A stretch of 11,585 bases of DNA from Bacteroidales bacterium (GTDB lineage Bacteria > Bacteroidota > Bacteroidia > Bacteroidales > UBA7960): the NCBI GenBank assembly GCA_007125275.1, contig SLDN01000223.1, positions 1 through 11,585 on the forward strand, given 5' to 3'. Numbering within the stretch: the stretch's first letter is position 1; every line of letters begins with the position of its first letter. Shown in pieces: positions 1 to 7,845 of the stretch. Both the position numbers and the translations under genes were made by a program. The notes beneath the pieces were generated by a model, which was given only the letters and a program-made list of their open reading frames with translations, searched no databases and was not told the origin of the DNA.

Positions 1-3000
1 GCCATACATATTACAGCCTGCGCTACGGCACATTGTCGCCGGAGCAGCTGGTGGAGCTTGCGGTGAAGCACGGAATCAGGCAGATGGCACTCACCGACAT
101 CAACAACAGCACGGCCATGCCGGAGTTTGCAAGGCGCTGCCGGCAGGCGGGCATTGCACCAGTGGCAGGGATTGAGTTCAAACGAGGCAACAAAACATTG
201 TACATCGCCCTGGCGCGCGATAATGAAGGTTTCCGCCGCGTCAACGCCTTTCTCAGCAAACACAACATCGAAAACACACCGCTTCCGGCGCGCTTCCCGG
301 TATGTGAACACACTTTTGCCATATACCCCTTTGATAATTTTATCAGCCATAAGCATGACAGCCGCCCCTCCGGCAACAACACACAAAAAAAAACATCACA
401 AGAAGACACACAACCAAAGGCGAAAGGGAAGGCATCAGCCGGCATATCAAACAGTGAGACCTGTATTTATAATTCGCCCCCAGACTCCTGGCACGCAGGC
501 GAGTACATTGGCATCCGTCCTGTGGAGCTGCACCGCCTGCACACCTCTCCCCTGCGCAACGCCACCGGCAGGCTGGTTGCATTGCAGCCCGTCACCTTTG
601 CACAGGCATCTGACCATCGGCTTCACATGCACCTTCGTGCCATCCAGCACAATATCCTGCTCAGTCAGCTCAAGCCGCAACAATGCGCACATCCTGATGA
701 GCTGATGTTGTCGCCGGCCAAGCTGCAAGCACTGTATGCCGGTTTCCCGCACATCATTCATAACACCGAAAAGCTGTTGACGAGTTGCAGCATCGGCTTC
801 GACACTCCTGTCCTGAAGAACAAAAAAAGCTTCACCGGTTATCCTGCTGATGACCGTGCCCTGCTCACCAAGCTGGCGATGGATGGCCTCGGGTACCGTT
901 ACGGAAAGAACAACAAAGAGGCACTGCGGCGTGTACTGCACGAGCTGGAGATCATTGACAGTCTGGGTTTTTCAGCTTACTTCCTGATCACCTGGGACAT
1001 CATCCGCTACTCTATGTCGCGCGGTTTCTACCACGTAGGTCGTGGCAGCGGTGCCAACAGCATTGTAGCCTATTGCCTGCGCATCACTGATGTGGACCCC
1101 ATTGAGCTGGATCTTTACTTCGAACGTTTTATCAACCCCAAACGATCCAGTCCGCCCGACTTCGATATCGACTACTCGTGGCGCGACCGTGACGAGGTGC
1201 TCGACTACATTTTCAAGCGCTACGGCCGGCGGCACACTGCCCTGCTGGGCACCATCAGCACCTTCCGCGACCGGTCCACACTGCGCGAGCTGGCCAAGGT
1301 GTATGGGCTTCCCAAGGCCGAGATTGATGAGCTGGTATCTGCCGGGGCAGCATCTCATCCGGCCGGCACCATCAACGCCCGGATCATCGGGCTTGCACGG
1401 CAGCTGGCTGACTACCCCAATCTGCGCAGCATTCACGCCGGCGGAGTCCTGGTGTCAGAAAAACCCATCTGTTGCTACTCGGCGCTTGACCTGCCGCCCA
1501 AGGGGCTGCCCACCGTGCAGTGGGACATGTACGTAGCTGAAGAGCTGGGCTTTGAGAAGATAGACATCCTGAGCCAGCGCGGCATCGGCCACATCAACGA
1601 CAGCGTGCAGCTTATCAAAGAAAACAGGGGTGTAAGCATCGATGCGCACCGGGTGGAGATGTTCAAAAAGGACAAAAAGGTGAAAGCCCTGCTGCAGTCG
1701 GGCGAAACCACCGGCTGCTTCTATGTGGAAAGTCCTGCGATGCGCAGCCTGCTCAAAAAGCTGCGATGCGACAACTACATCAGTCTGGTAGCCGCCAGCT
1801 CCATCATACGGCCGGGCGTGGCCCGCTCCGGGATGATGCGCACATACATAGAACGTTTCCATGATCCAAAAGGCTTTCAATATCTGCATCCGGTTATGGA
1901 AAAGCAGCTGCAAGAGACTTATGGGGTGATGGTCTACCAGGAGGATGTCATCAAGGTGTGTCACCATTTCGCCGGGCTCGACCTCGCCGATGCTGATGTG
2001 CTGCGTCGTGCGATGAGTGGCAAGCACCGGTCAAAGAAGGAGATGCAGCGCATCGTGGAGCGCTTTTTCGAAAAATGCCGCGCCAAAGGACATCCCGAAG
2101 ACCTTACCCGCGAGGTGTGGCGCCAGATAGAGTCCTTTGCCGGTTATTCCTTCTCCAAGGCACACTCCGCCTCTTTTGCAGTAGAAAGTTATCAAAGCCT
2201 TTACCTGAAAGCGCACTATCCACTAGAGTTTCTAACGGCAGTGATCAACAACTACGGTGGGTTTTACCGCGCCGAAGTATACCTGAACGAAGCCCGCCGC
2301 TACGGTGCCAGCATCGAACTGCCCTGTGTGAATAACAGCAGCTATGCAACCACCATCAGCGGGAACACGATTTACATCGGTTTTATCCACATCCGGAACC
2401 TGGAATATAAGATGGCACGCAACATTTGCGCAGCACGTGCTACCGGAGGGCCATACGGGAGCCTTGAAGACTTCACACAGCGCACCGGTGCCGGGCTGGA
2501 GCAGTTGCTGCTGCTGATCCGCATCAACGCCCTCCGTTTTACGGGCATCCCTAAAGCAAAACTGATGTGGAAGGCGCACCTCCTATGTGGTAAAAAACCC
2601 AATATGGCGCCTATGCTCTTTGCGCCGCAAGAGAAAAATTTCGAGCTTCCAGAGCCGGAAAGCGAACCCATACAGGACGCGTACGACGAGCTGGAATTGT
2701 TGGGCTTTACTGTATCTGTAAGTCCTTTTGAGATGATAAAAACCAATTTCCGCGGAGAGATCATGGCCGGCGAAATGCTTGCCAGTGTTGGCCGACAGGT
2801 GCGGATGCTTGGTTGGCTGGTGAATATCAAGTACGTACGCACCGTCAAAAAAGAACTGATGCACTTTGGATGCTTTCTCGATGCCAAAGGGACGTTTTTC
2901 GACACCGTACACTTTCCCGACTGTGCAAAAAACTGGCCTTTCCGCGGCAGCGGGGTGTACCTGCTCAAAGGAACAATAACGGAAGAGTTTGATTTTCCCT

Positions 3001-3059
3001 CGCTATGTGTGGAAAAAATGGCGCGGGTCAGCTTGAAGGCTGACCCGCGGGGAATATAA
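1..3059 (+). CDS. dnaE: DNA polymerase III alpha subunit, short DnaE type (5' partial)
   Basis: DNA-template-directed DNA polymerase of the C family. The frame is open to the left edge; codons from position 3 read HTYYSLRYGT, the usual start of a DnaE PHP domain, so the TTG at 33 is not the start and only a few residues are missing. Numbering L at 33 as residue 1: PHP domain about 1-200, palm with GRGSG (336-340) and PPDFDID (374-380), third catalytic Asp in EKIDIL (D511), fingers with SGKHRSKKEMQ and FAGYSFSKAHS (about 660-730), helix-hairpin-helix region about 775-840, OB fold about 922-1000. Catalytic D376, D378 and D511 are present. The PHP motif reads TDINN without the metal-binding His, so proofreading there is unlikely. 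The protein ends right after the OB fold, about 1010-1025 residues against 1160 in E. coli, lacking the tau-binding C-terminal domain; I see no convincing clamp-binding motif. A hydrophilic insertion lies at about 102-152. Codon use looks more G+C-rich than in the RNA polymerase genes. Family assignment is firm; a role as accessory or error-prone polymerase (DnaE2/ImuC-like) is inference. Confidence 0.95.
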   Translation, partial: HTYYSLRYGTLSPEQLVELAVKHGIRQMALTDINNSTAMPEFARRCRQAGIAPVAGIEFKRGNKTLYIALARDNEGFRRVNAFLSKHNIENTPLPARFPVCEHTFAIYPFDNFISHKHDSRPSGNNTQKKTSQEDTQPKAKGKASAGISNSETCIYNSPPDSWHAGEYIGIRPVELHRLHTSPLRNATGRLVALQPVTFAQASDHRLHMHLRAIQHNILLSQLKPQQCAHPDELMLSPAKLQALYAGFPHIIHNTEKLLTSCSIGFDTPVLKNKKSFTGYPADDRALLTKLAMDGLGYRYGKNNKEALRRVLHELEIIDSLGFSAYFLITWDIIRYSMSRGFYHVGRGSGANSIVAYCLRITDVDPIELDLYFERFINPKRSSPPDFDIDYSWRDRDEVLDYIFKRYGRRHTALLGTISTFRDRSTLRELAKVYGLPKAEIDELVSAGAASHPAGTINARIIGLARQLADYPNLRSIHAGGVLVSEKPICCYSALDLPPKGLPTVQWDMYVAEELGFEKIDILSQRGIGHINDSVQLIKENRGVSIDAHRVEMFKKDKKVKALLQSGETTGCFYVESPAMRSLLKKLRCDNYISLVAASSIIRPGVARSGMMRTYIERFHDPKGFQYLHPVMEKQLQETYGVMVYQEDVIKVCHHFAGLDLADADVLRRAMSGKHRSKKEMQRIVERFFEKCRAKGHPEDLTREVWRQIESFAGYSFSKAHSASFAVESYQSLYLKAHYPLEFLTAVINNYGGFYRAEVYLNEARRYGASIELPCVNNSSYATTISGNTIYIGFIHIRNLEYKMARNICAARATGGPYGSLEDFTQRTGAGLEQLLLLIRINALRFTGIPKAKLMWKAHLLCGKKPNMAPMLFAPQEKNFELPEPESEPIQDAYDELELLGFTVSVSPFEMIKTNFRGEIMAGEMLASVGRQVRMLGWLVNIKYVRTVKKELMHFGCFLDAKGTFFDTVHFPDCAKNWPFRGSGVYLLKGTITEEFDFPSLCVEKMARVSLKADPRGI
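336..488 (+). other. Hydrophilic low-complexity insertion in the PHP domain of DnaE
   Basis: Residues about 102-152 of the polymerase (numbered from the codon at 33) are rich in K, Q, N, S, T and H and have no resemblance to a folded PHP segment. They separate FAIYPFDN from EYIGIRPVELHRL, two blocks that I expect to lie closer together in related proteins. The DNA is locally A-rich and includes nine consecutive A residues at 385-393. The reading frame stays open and both flanks read as normal PHP sequence, so this looks like a tolerated in-frame insertion, probably a surface loop, not a double frameshift. The exact borders are estimates. Confidence 0.6.
3013..3049 (-). terminator. Intrinsic terminator of the rpoB-rpoC-DUF3467 operon, inside the 3' end of dnaE
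   Basis: A perfect 11-bp inverted repeat has arms cgcgggtcagc (3022-3032) and gctgacccgcg (3039-3049) around a 6-nt loop. Read on the minus strand, the stem is followed after three bases by six T residues (complement of 3013-3018), the classic layout of a Rho-independent terminator. It starts 35 nt past the stop codon of the DUF3467 gene, the last gene of the minus-strand operon. On the plus strand no T tract follows the stem, so it should act mainly in the minus direction. It lies wholly inside the polymerase coding region, where it encodes residues about 997-1006. Confidence 0.8.
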
Positions 3060-3084
3060 ATCAGTAAAAGTGATACAGCAATGC

Positions 3085-3402
3085 TTATGCCTGTGCTGCA
3101 GGCCCGCCCAGATTCATGGGCAGACTGGGACCTTCCACCTCCTTGATGGAGCCGTGGATGGATTCAAATTTGGCGATATTGTCTTGCAAGGCTTTCATTA
3201 AACGCTTTGCGTGCTGCGGGGTCAGAATCACGCGTGACTTGACCTTCGCCTTAGGTACGCCCGGCATCAGTCTGACAAAGTCAATAACAAATTCGGTATT
3301 TGAATGCGTAATGATGGCAAGGTTTGAATAAGTACCTGATGCTACATCTTCACCCAGTTCGATATTGATTTTCTTTTCAGGATTTCCTTTTGGATTGTTC
3401 AT
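3085..3402 (-). CDS. DUF3467 family protein following rpoC
   Basis: A small protein of 105 residues and unknown function, recognised as DUF3467 by the core of about residues 12-85: a YSNLAIITHSNTEFVIDF block (25-42) followed by a Pro-Gly turn, SRVILTP (56-62) and a helical stretch with HAKRLMKAL (64-72) ending near FESIHG. The tail (88-105) is rich in G, P and A and probably flexible. No signal peptide or membrane segment is visible, so it is expected in the cytoplasm. The ATG at 3402 is preceded by an A-rich leader without Shine-Dalgarno sequence, as usual in Bacteroidota. The 66-nt gap to the rpoC stop has no clear promoter or terminator, so co-transcription with rpoBC is likely, and a strong terminator follows. 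Genes of this family are commonly found next to rpoC in Bacteroidota, which hints at a link to transcription, but no biochemical role is established. Confidence 0.9.
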   Translation of the reverse strand: MNNPKGNPEKKINIELGEDVASGTYSNLAIITHSNTEFVIDFVRLMPGVPKAKVKSRVILTPQHAKRLMKALQDNIAKFESIHGSIKEVEGPSLPMNLGGPAAQA

Positions 3403-3468
3403 TATAATGTTTTTTTGGTTTTAAAATCAGTTGTCTTTTTTAAACGCAGTTTCACAATGAAAGATCAT

Positions 3469-6400
3469 TTACTGATCAGAGTCAGCTTCTGCCGGCATCT
3501 CTGCCTTTTGCTTTGACTCCATCAGCAGTTTATACTCTTCCATTGAGCCTACGATGATGTTGTCATAATCGCGCAAACCGGTTCCTGCCGGTATCAGGTG
3601 TCCAACGATCACATTCTCCTTTAAGCCTTTCAGATTATCGGTCTTGGCATTTATCGCAGCATCCGTCAACACTTTGGTTGTTTCCTGGAAGGAAGCAGCC
3701 GAAATAAAGCTTTTGGTCTGCAGTGATGCCTTGGTGATGCCTTGCAGCTGCTGCCTTGCAGTAGCTCCGTTGGCATCGCGGGCGACCACCAGTCTTTTGT
3801 CTTTGCGCTTAAGCAACGAATTCTCGTCACGCAGCTTTCTTGCATTAATGATCTGGCCAGGCTTCAGGGCTGAGTCGCCGGGATCTTCAACCACTTTTTT
3901 GCCGTAGAGGCTGTCATTCTCTTCCATAAACTCGATCTTGTTCGCGATCTCATTCTCAAGGAAGCGTGTATCCCCCGGATCCTCAATGGTAACCTTGCGC
4001 ATCATCTGTCTTACGATGATCTCAAAGTGCTTGTCGTTGATCTTTACGCCCTGCATCCTGTAAACCTCCTGTACTTCATTCACAATGTACTCCTGTACAG
4101 CGGTAGGTCCTTTGATCGCAAGAATATCGGCAGGTGTTGTGGGTCCGTCCGAAAGTGGCGTGCCGGCCTTTACAAAATCGTTCTCCTGTGCAAGTATCTG
4201 CTTGGTGAGTGGCACCAGGTAACGCTTCTCATCTCCGGTTTTTGAAGTGATGATTACTTCCCTGTTACCGCGTTTGATCTTCTTGCCGAAGGAAACAACG
4301 CCGTCAATCTCGGAAACAACGGCCGGATCGGACGGGTTTCGTGCTTCGAACAGCTCGGTGATACGCGGCAAACCACCGGTGATGTCACCAGACTTACCAA
4401 TGGCCCTGGGGATTTTGGCCAATACCGTACCGGGCTTGATTTCTTTGCCATCGTTGATTACAACGTGCGCACCAACCGGCATGTCATACACCCTCAGCAC
4501 CTCGCCATCGCTGTTAATGATGCTGACTGATGGGTTGCGTGTCTTGTCCTTTGAGTCGATGATCACCTTCTCGAAATAGCCGGTTTGTTCATCGGAGTCG
4601 GTACGATAGGTCGTGCCTTCGATCATATTGTTATATACAACCTTACCGGTGGTATCCGACATGATTACGGCATTGTAGGGATCCCATTCACAGATTAGCT
4701 CGCCACCCTGTACTTCATCGCCGTGCTTATAATAAAGATTTGCACCATAGGGGATATTCTGGCTGGTAAGCACCATCTGTGTGTTCTTGTCGACAATGCG
4801 CATTTCAGCCGAGCGGCCTATGACCACCTGATACTCCCTTCCTTCATCATTGATGAAGGGCACTGAGCGCAGCTCATCTATTTCAAGGACTCCGGCATAC
4901 TTGGCATTCAGTTTTGAGGCTGTTGCAATGTTTGAGGCAATACCACCCACGTGGAAGGTACGCAGTGTGAGCTGTGTACCGGGTTCACCGATAGACTGTG
5001 CAGCTACTACACCTACGGCTTCACCTTTCTGCACCATCCGTCCGGTTGCCAGGTTACGACCATAACACTTGGCACAAACACCGACCTTCGATTCACAGGT
5101 CAACACTGAACGTATCTCTACGGCTTCGATGGGTGACTCTTCTATTTGTTCGCAGATCTCTTCAGTGAGCTCCTCACCTGCATTGACGATTAAGTGGCCG
5201 GATGTAGGATGATAAATATCGTGCAGGGAGTTTCGTCCAAGGATGCGATCATAAAGTGTTTCAACTGTTTCTTCGTTGTTCTTGAGTGCTGTGGCTGTAA
5301 GCCCGCGCAGTGTGCCGCAGTCGCTTTCAGTAACAATCACATCCTGGGCAACATCTACCAGGCGGCGGGTCAGGTAACCTGCGTCAGCCGTCTTAAGCGC
5401 TGTATCAGCCAGACCTTTACGTGCACCGTGGGTAGAAATAAAGTACTCCAGTACCGACAGACCTTCTTTAAAGTTTGAAAGAATCGGGTTTTCAATGATC
5501 TCGCCACCTTTGGCACCTGACTTTTGCGGTTTGGCCATCAGACCACGCATTCCGGACAGCTGGCGAATCTGCTCTTTGGAGCCTCGCGCACCGGAGTCAA
5601 GCATCATATAAACAGGGTTAAACCCTTGGTTGTCAGCCGTGGTTTTGTCAATCAACACCTTTGTAAGCTTGGCGTTGGTATGCGTCCAGATGTCGATGAT
5701 CTGGTTGTAACGCTCATTGTTGGTAATAAAACCCATGCTATAGTTGCCACGCACCTCTTCTACCTGCTCGTCAGCCTGGCTGATGAGTATCTGCTTCTCT
5801 TCGGGCACGATAATATCTCCAAGGTTGAATGACAAACCTCCTCTGAATGCCATGTTGAAGCCGAGGTCTTTGATATCGTCAAGGAATTTCGAGGTGCGGG
5901 AGATCCCGGTTTCCTTCATGATGCCACCGATGACATCACGCAGGGCTTTTTTGGTCAGCAGGATATTCACGAAACCATAGTTGTCGGGAACCACCTGGTT
6001 GAAGAGCACGCGACCTACAGTGGTTTCGATCAACTTGCTTACCAGTTCATTCTTTTCTTTCACCAGAACCCTTACTTTGATGATGGCATGCAGATCGGCG
6101 ACCCCTTCATTGTGGGCAATGATAACCTCTTCAGGACCATAGAAAGTAAGGCCTTCGCCTTTGACCGGAAATTCCGGTATGTTTTTACGGGCTTTGGTCA
6201 TATAATAAAGACCAAGCACCATGTCCTGGGAAGGCACGGCAATCGGGGCGCCATTGGCAGGGTTCAAAATGTTGTGTGAAGCAAGCATCAGCAACTGGGC
6301 TTCCAGTATGGCGGCATTGCCAAGCGGCAGGTGGACAGCCATCTGGTCACCGTCGAAGTCGGCGTTAAAAGCGGTACACACGAGGGGGTGCAACTGAATG

Positions 6401-7776
6401 GCCTTGCCTTCAATGAGTTTCGGCTGGAAGGACTGGATGCCGAGGCGGTGCAGGGTGGGTGCGCGGTTTAGCAGCACCGGATGGCCCTTTAGCACATTTT
6501 CCAGAATATCCCAAACAACAGGGTCCTTGCGGTCAACGATCTTTTTTGCTGACTTGACCGTTTTTACAATCCCCCTTTCGAGCATTTTGCGGATAATAAA
6601 CGGCTTGAAGAGCTCAGACGCCATTTCTTTAGGGATGCCGCATTCGTGCAGCTGTAATTCGGGGCCAACAACAATCACCGACCGTGCCGAATAGTCAACA
6701 CGTTTTCCGAGCAGGTTCTGACGGAACCGACCCTGCTTTCCTTTAAGACTGTCGGACAGCGATTTAAGAGGTCTGTTGGATTCCGTTTTTACTGCATTCG
6801 TTTTCCGTGAATTGTCAAACAGGGAGTCAACGGCTTCCTGCAGCATACGTTTCTCATTTCGCAGAATCACGTCGGGAGCCTTGATCTCTATCAGCCTTTT
6901 CAAGCGGTTGTTACGGATAATCACCCTGCGGTAGAGGTCGTTCAGGTCGCTGGTCGCAAACCGGCCGCCGTCAAGTGGCACGAGTGGGCGAAGCTCCGGC
7001 GGGATCACCGGTACAACGTCAACAATCATCCATTCGGGTTTGTTCTCCATCGTTTTTTGCGCTTCACGAAATGCTTCCACCACCTGAAGGCGCTTTAAAG
7101 CGTCCGCCTTACGCTGCTGCGATGTCTCCGTGTTGGCCTTGTGCCTCAAATCATACGACAACTGGTCAAGATCAAGGTTGATCAGCAGCTCTTTAAGGGC
7201 ATCCGCTCCCATCTTTGCAATGAACTTATTGGGGTCATCATCCTCAAGCATCTGATTCTCAATTGGAATAGACTCCAGTGCAGCAAAATACTCCTCTTCT
7301 GTAAGGAAGTCCATGAAGTTCAGCTCATCGGCCTTGACGCCCGGCTTGATCACCACATAGCGTTCATAATAAATGATCTGGTCGAGCTTCTTGGAAGGCA
7401 ATCCAAGCAAATAGCCGATCTTGTTTGGCAGAGTGCGGAAAAACCAAATGTGTGCCACCGGTACCACGAGCCTGATGTGACCCATCCGTTCCCTTCTGAC
7501 CTTTTTCTCGGTAACTTCTACACCACAGCGGTCACAAACGATTCCTTTATACCTGATGCGCTTATATTTGCCGCAATGGCATTCCCAGTCTTTGACAGGG
7601 CCAAAGATCCTTTCACAAAACAATCCATCCCGTTCGGGCTTATAGGTACGATAATTAATGGTTTCCGGCTTAAGCACCTCTCCATGTGACCTTTCCAGAA
7701 CAGATTCCGGGGAGGCCAGGCCTATGGTGATACTGGAGAAATTGCTTTTGACGTTTGATTCTTTTCTGAAAGCCAT
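3469..7776 (-). CDS. rpoC: DNA-directed RNA polymerase subunit beta-prime
   Basis: Catalytic largest subunit of RNA polymerase, complete at 1435 residues, normal for Bacteroidota. Seen in order: N-terminal zinc ribbon with C66, C68, C81 and C84; the [15 protein letters not shown] block (443-457) before the active site; the Mg-binding [12 protein letters not shown] (471-482) with D473, D475 and D477; the [19 protein letters not shown] segment (729-747) near the F-loop; the bridge helix in [16 protein letters not shown] (782-797); the second zinc site with C820, C894, C901 and C904; the trigger-loop N half RTFHVGG (939-945) with H942; a long insertion (about 946-1127) matching the position of E. 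coli SI3; the trigger-loop C half [16 protein letters not shown] (1131-1146); and the C-terminal [17 protein letters not shown] (1384-1400). The ATG at 7776 starts [13 protein letters not shown], the usual N terminus in this phylum; the leader is A-rich without Shine-Dalgarno sequence. It lies 69 nt after rpoB and 66 nt before the DUF3467 gene. No truncation or key-residue loss is seen. Confidence 0.99.
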   Translation of the reverse strand: MAFRKESNVKSNFSSITIGLASPESVLERSHGEVLKPETINYRTYKPERDGLFCERIFGPVKDWECHCGKYKRIRYKGIVCDRCGVEVTEKKVRRERMGHIRLVVPVAHIWFFRTLPNKIGYLLGLPSKKLDQIIYYERYVVIKPGVKADELNFMDFLTEEEYFAALESIPIENQMLEDDDPNKFIAKMGADALKELLINLDLDQLSYDLRHKANTETSQQRKADALKRLQVVEAFREAQKTMENKPEWMIVDVVPVIPPELRPLVPLDGGRFATSDLNDLYRRVIIRNNRLKRLIEIKAPDVILRNEKRMLQEAVDSLFDNSRKTNAVKTESNRPLKSLSDSLKGKQGRFRQNLLGKRVDYSARSVIVVGPELQLHECGIPKEMASELFKPFIIRKMLERGIVKTVKSAKKIVDRKDPVVWDILENVLKGHPVLLNRAPTLHRLGIQSFQPKLIEGKAIQLHPLVCTAFNADFDGDQMAVHLPLGNAAILEAQLLMLASHNILNPANGAPIAVPSQDMVLGLYYMTKARKNIPEFPVKGEGLTFYGPEEVIIAHNEGVADLHAIIKVRVLVKEKNELVSKLIETTVGRVLFNQVVPDNYGFVNILLTKKALRDVIGGIMKETGISRTSKFLDDIKDLGFNMAFRGGLSFNLGDIIVPEEKQILISQADEQVEEVRGNYSMGFITNNERYNQIIDIWTHTNAKLTKVLIDKTTADNQGFNPVYMMLDSGARGSKEQIRQLSGMRGLMAKPQKSGAKGGEIIENPILSNFKEGLSVLEYFISTHGARKGLADTALKTADAGYLTRRLVDVAQDVIVTESDCGTLRGLTATALKNNEETVETLYDRILGRNSLHDIYHPTSGHLIVNAGEELTEEICEQIEESPIEAVEIRSVLTCESKVGVCAKCYGRNLATGRMVQKGEAVGVVAAQSIGEPGTQLTLRTFHVGGIASNIATASKLNAKYAGVLEIDELRSVPFINDEGREYQVVIGRSAEMRIVDKNTQMVLTSQNIPYGANLYYKHGDEVQGGELICEWDPYNAVIMSDTTGKVVYNNMIEGTTYRTDSDEQTGYFEKVIIDSKDKTRNPSVSIINSDGEVLRVYDMPVGAHVVINDGKEIKPGTVLAKIPRAIGKSGDITGGLPRITELFEARNPSDPAVVSEIDGVVSFGKKIKRGNREVIITSKTGDEKRYLVPLTKQILAQENDFVKAGTPLSDGPTTPADILAIKGPTAVQEYIVNEVQEVYRMQGVKINDKHFEIIVRQMMRKVTIEDPGDTRFLENEIANKIEFMEENDSLYGKKVVEDPGDSALKPGQIINARKLRDENSLLKRKDKRLVVARDANGATARQQLQGITKASLQTKSFISAASFQETTKVLTDAAINAKTDNLKGLKENVIVGHLIPAGTGLRDYDNIIVGSMEEYKLLMESKQKAEMPAEADSDQ

Positions 7777-7795
7777 ATGTTTATGTTGTTAAAAA

Positions 7796-7803
7796 CAAAT
7801 GTA
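7796..7803 (-). promoter_or_regulatory. Possible Bacteroidota -7 promoter element upstream of rpoC
   Basis: Within the rpoB-rpoC gap the minus strand reads TACATTTG, an exact match to the -7 consensus TAnnTTTG described for the primary sigma factor of Bacteroides. It lies about 20 nt before the rpoC ATG, so a transcript from it would have a very short leader. No good -33 TTTG element sits about 19-21 nt further upstream, and the gap is A+T-rich, so a chance match is quite possible. If active it would give rpoC and DUF3467 an extra internal promoter. Confidence 0.25.
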
Positions 7804-7845
7804 AAATATTGATGGGTAACTTCAGGCGACGCAATAACACTATTG

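Noticed and set aside
33..35. TTG as the start codon of dnaE
   Set aside because: Codons upstream to position 3 read HTYYSLRYGT, a conserved part of the PHP domain, so the true start is outside the window.
127..705. Overlapping 192-codon open frame on the plus strand within dnaE
   Set aside because: It is a shadow frame of the polymerase gene with no recognisable domain. Its sequence does not continue the PHP domain, so it gives no sign of a frameshifted original.
4841..4859. Near-perfect palindrome ccttcatca-t-tgatgaagg inside rpoC
   Set aside because: The one-base spacer cannot form a good hairpin loop, and the stretch lies in ordinary coding sequence (FINDEGR).
7141..7689. A 182-codon plus-strand open frame opposite the start of rpoC
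   Set aside because: It is an antisense shadow of a highly conserved gene, with no domain resemblance and no ribosome-binding or promoter signal.
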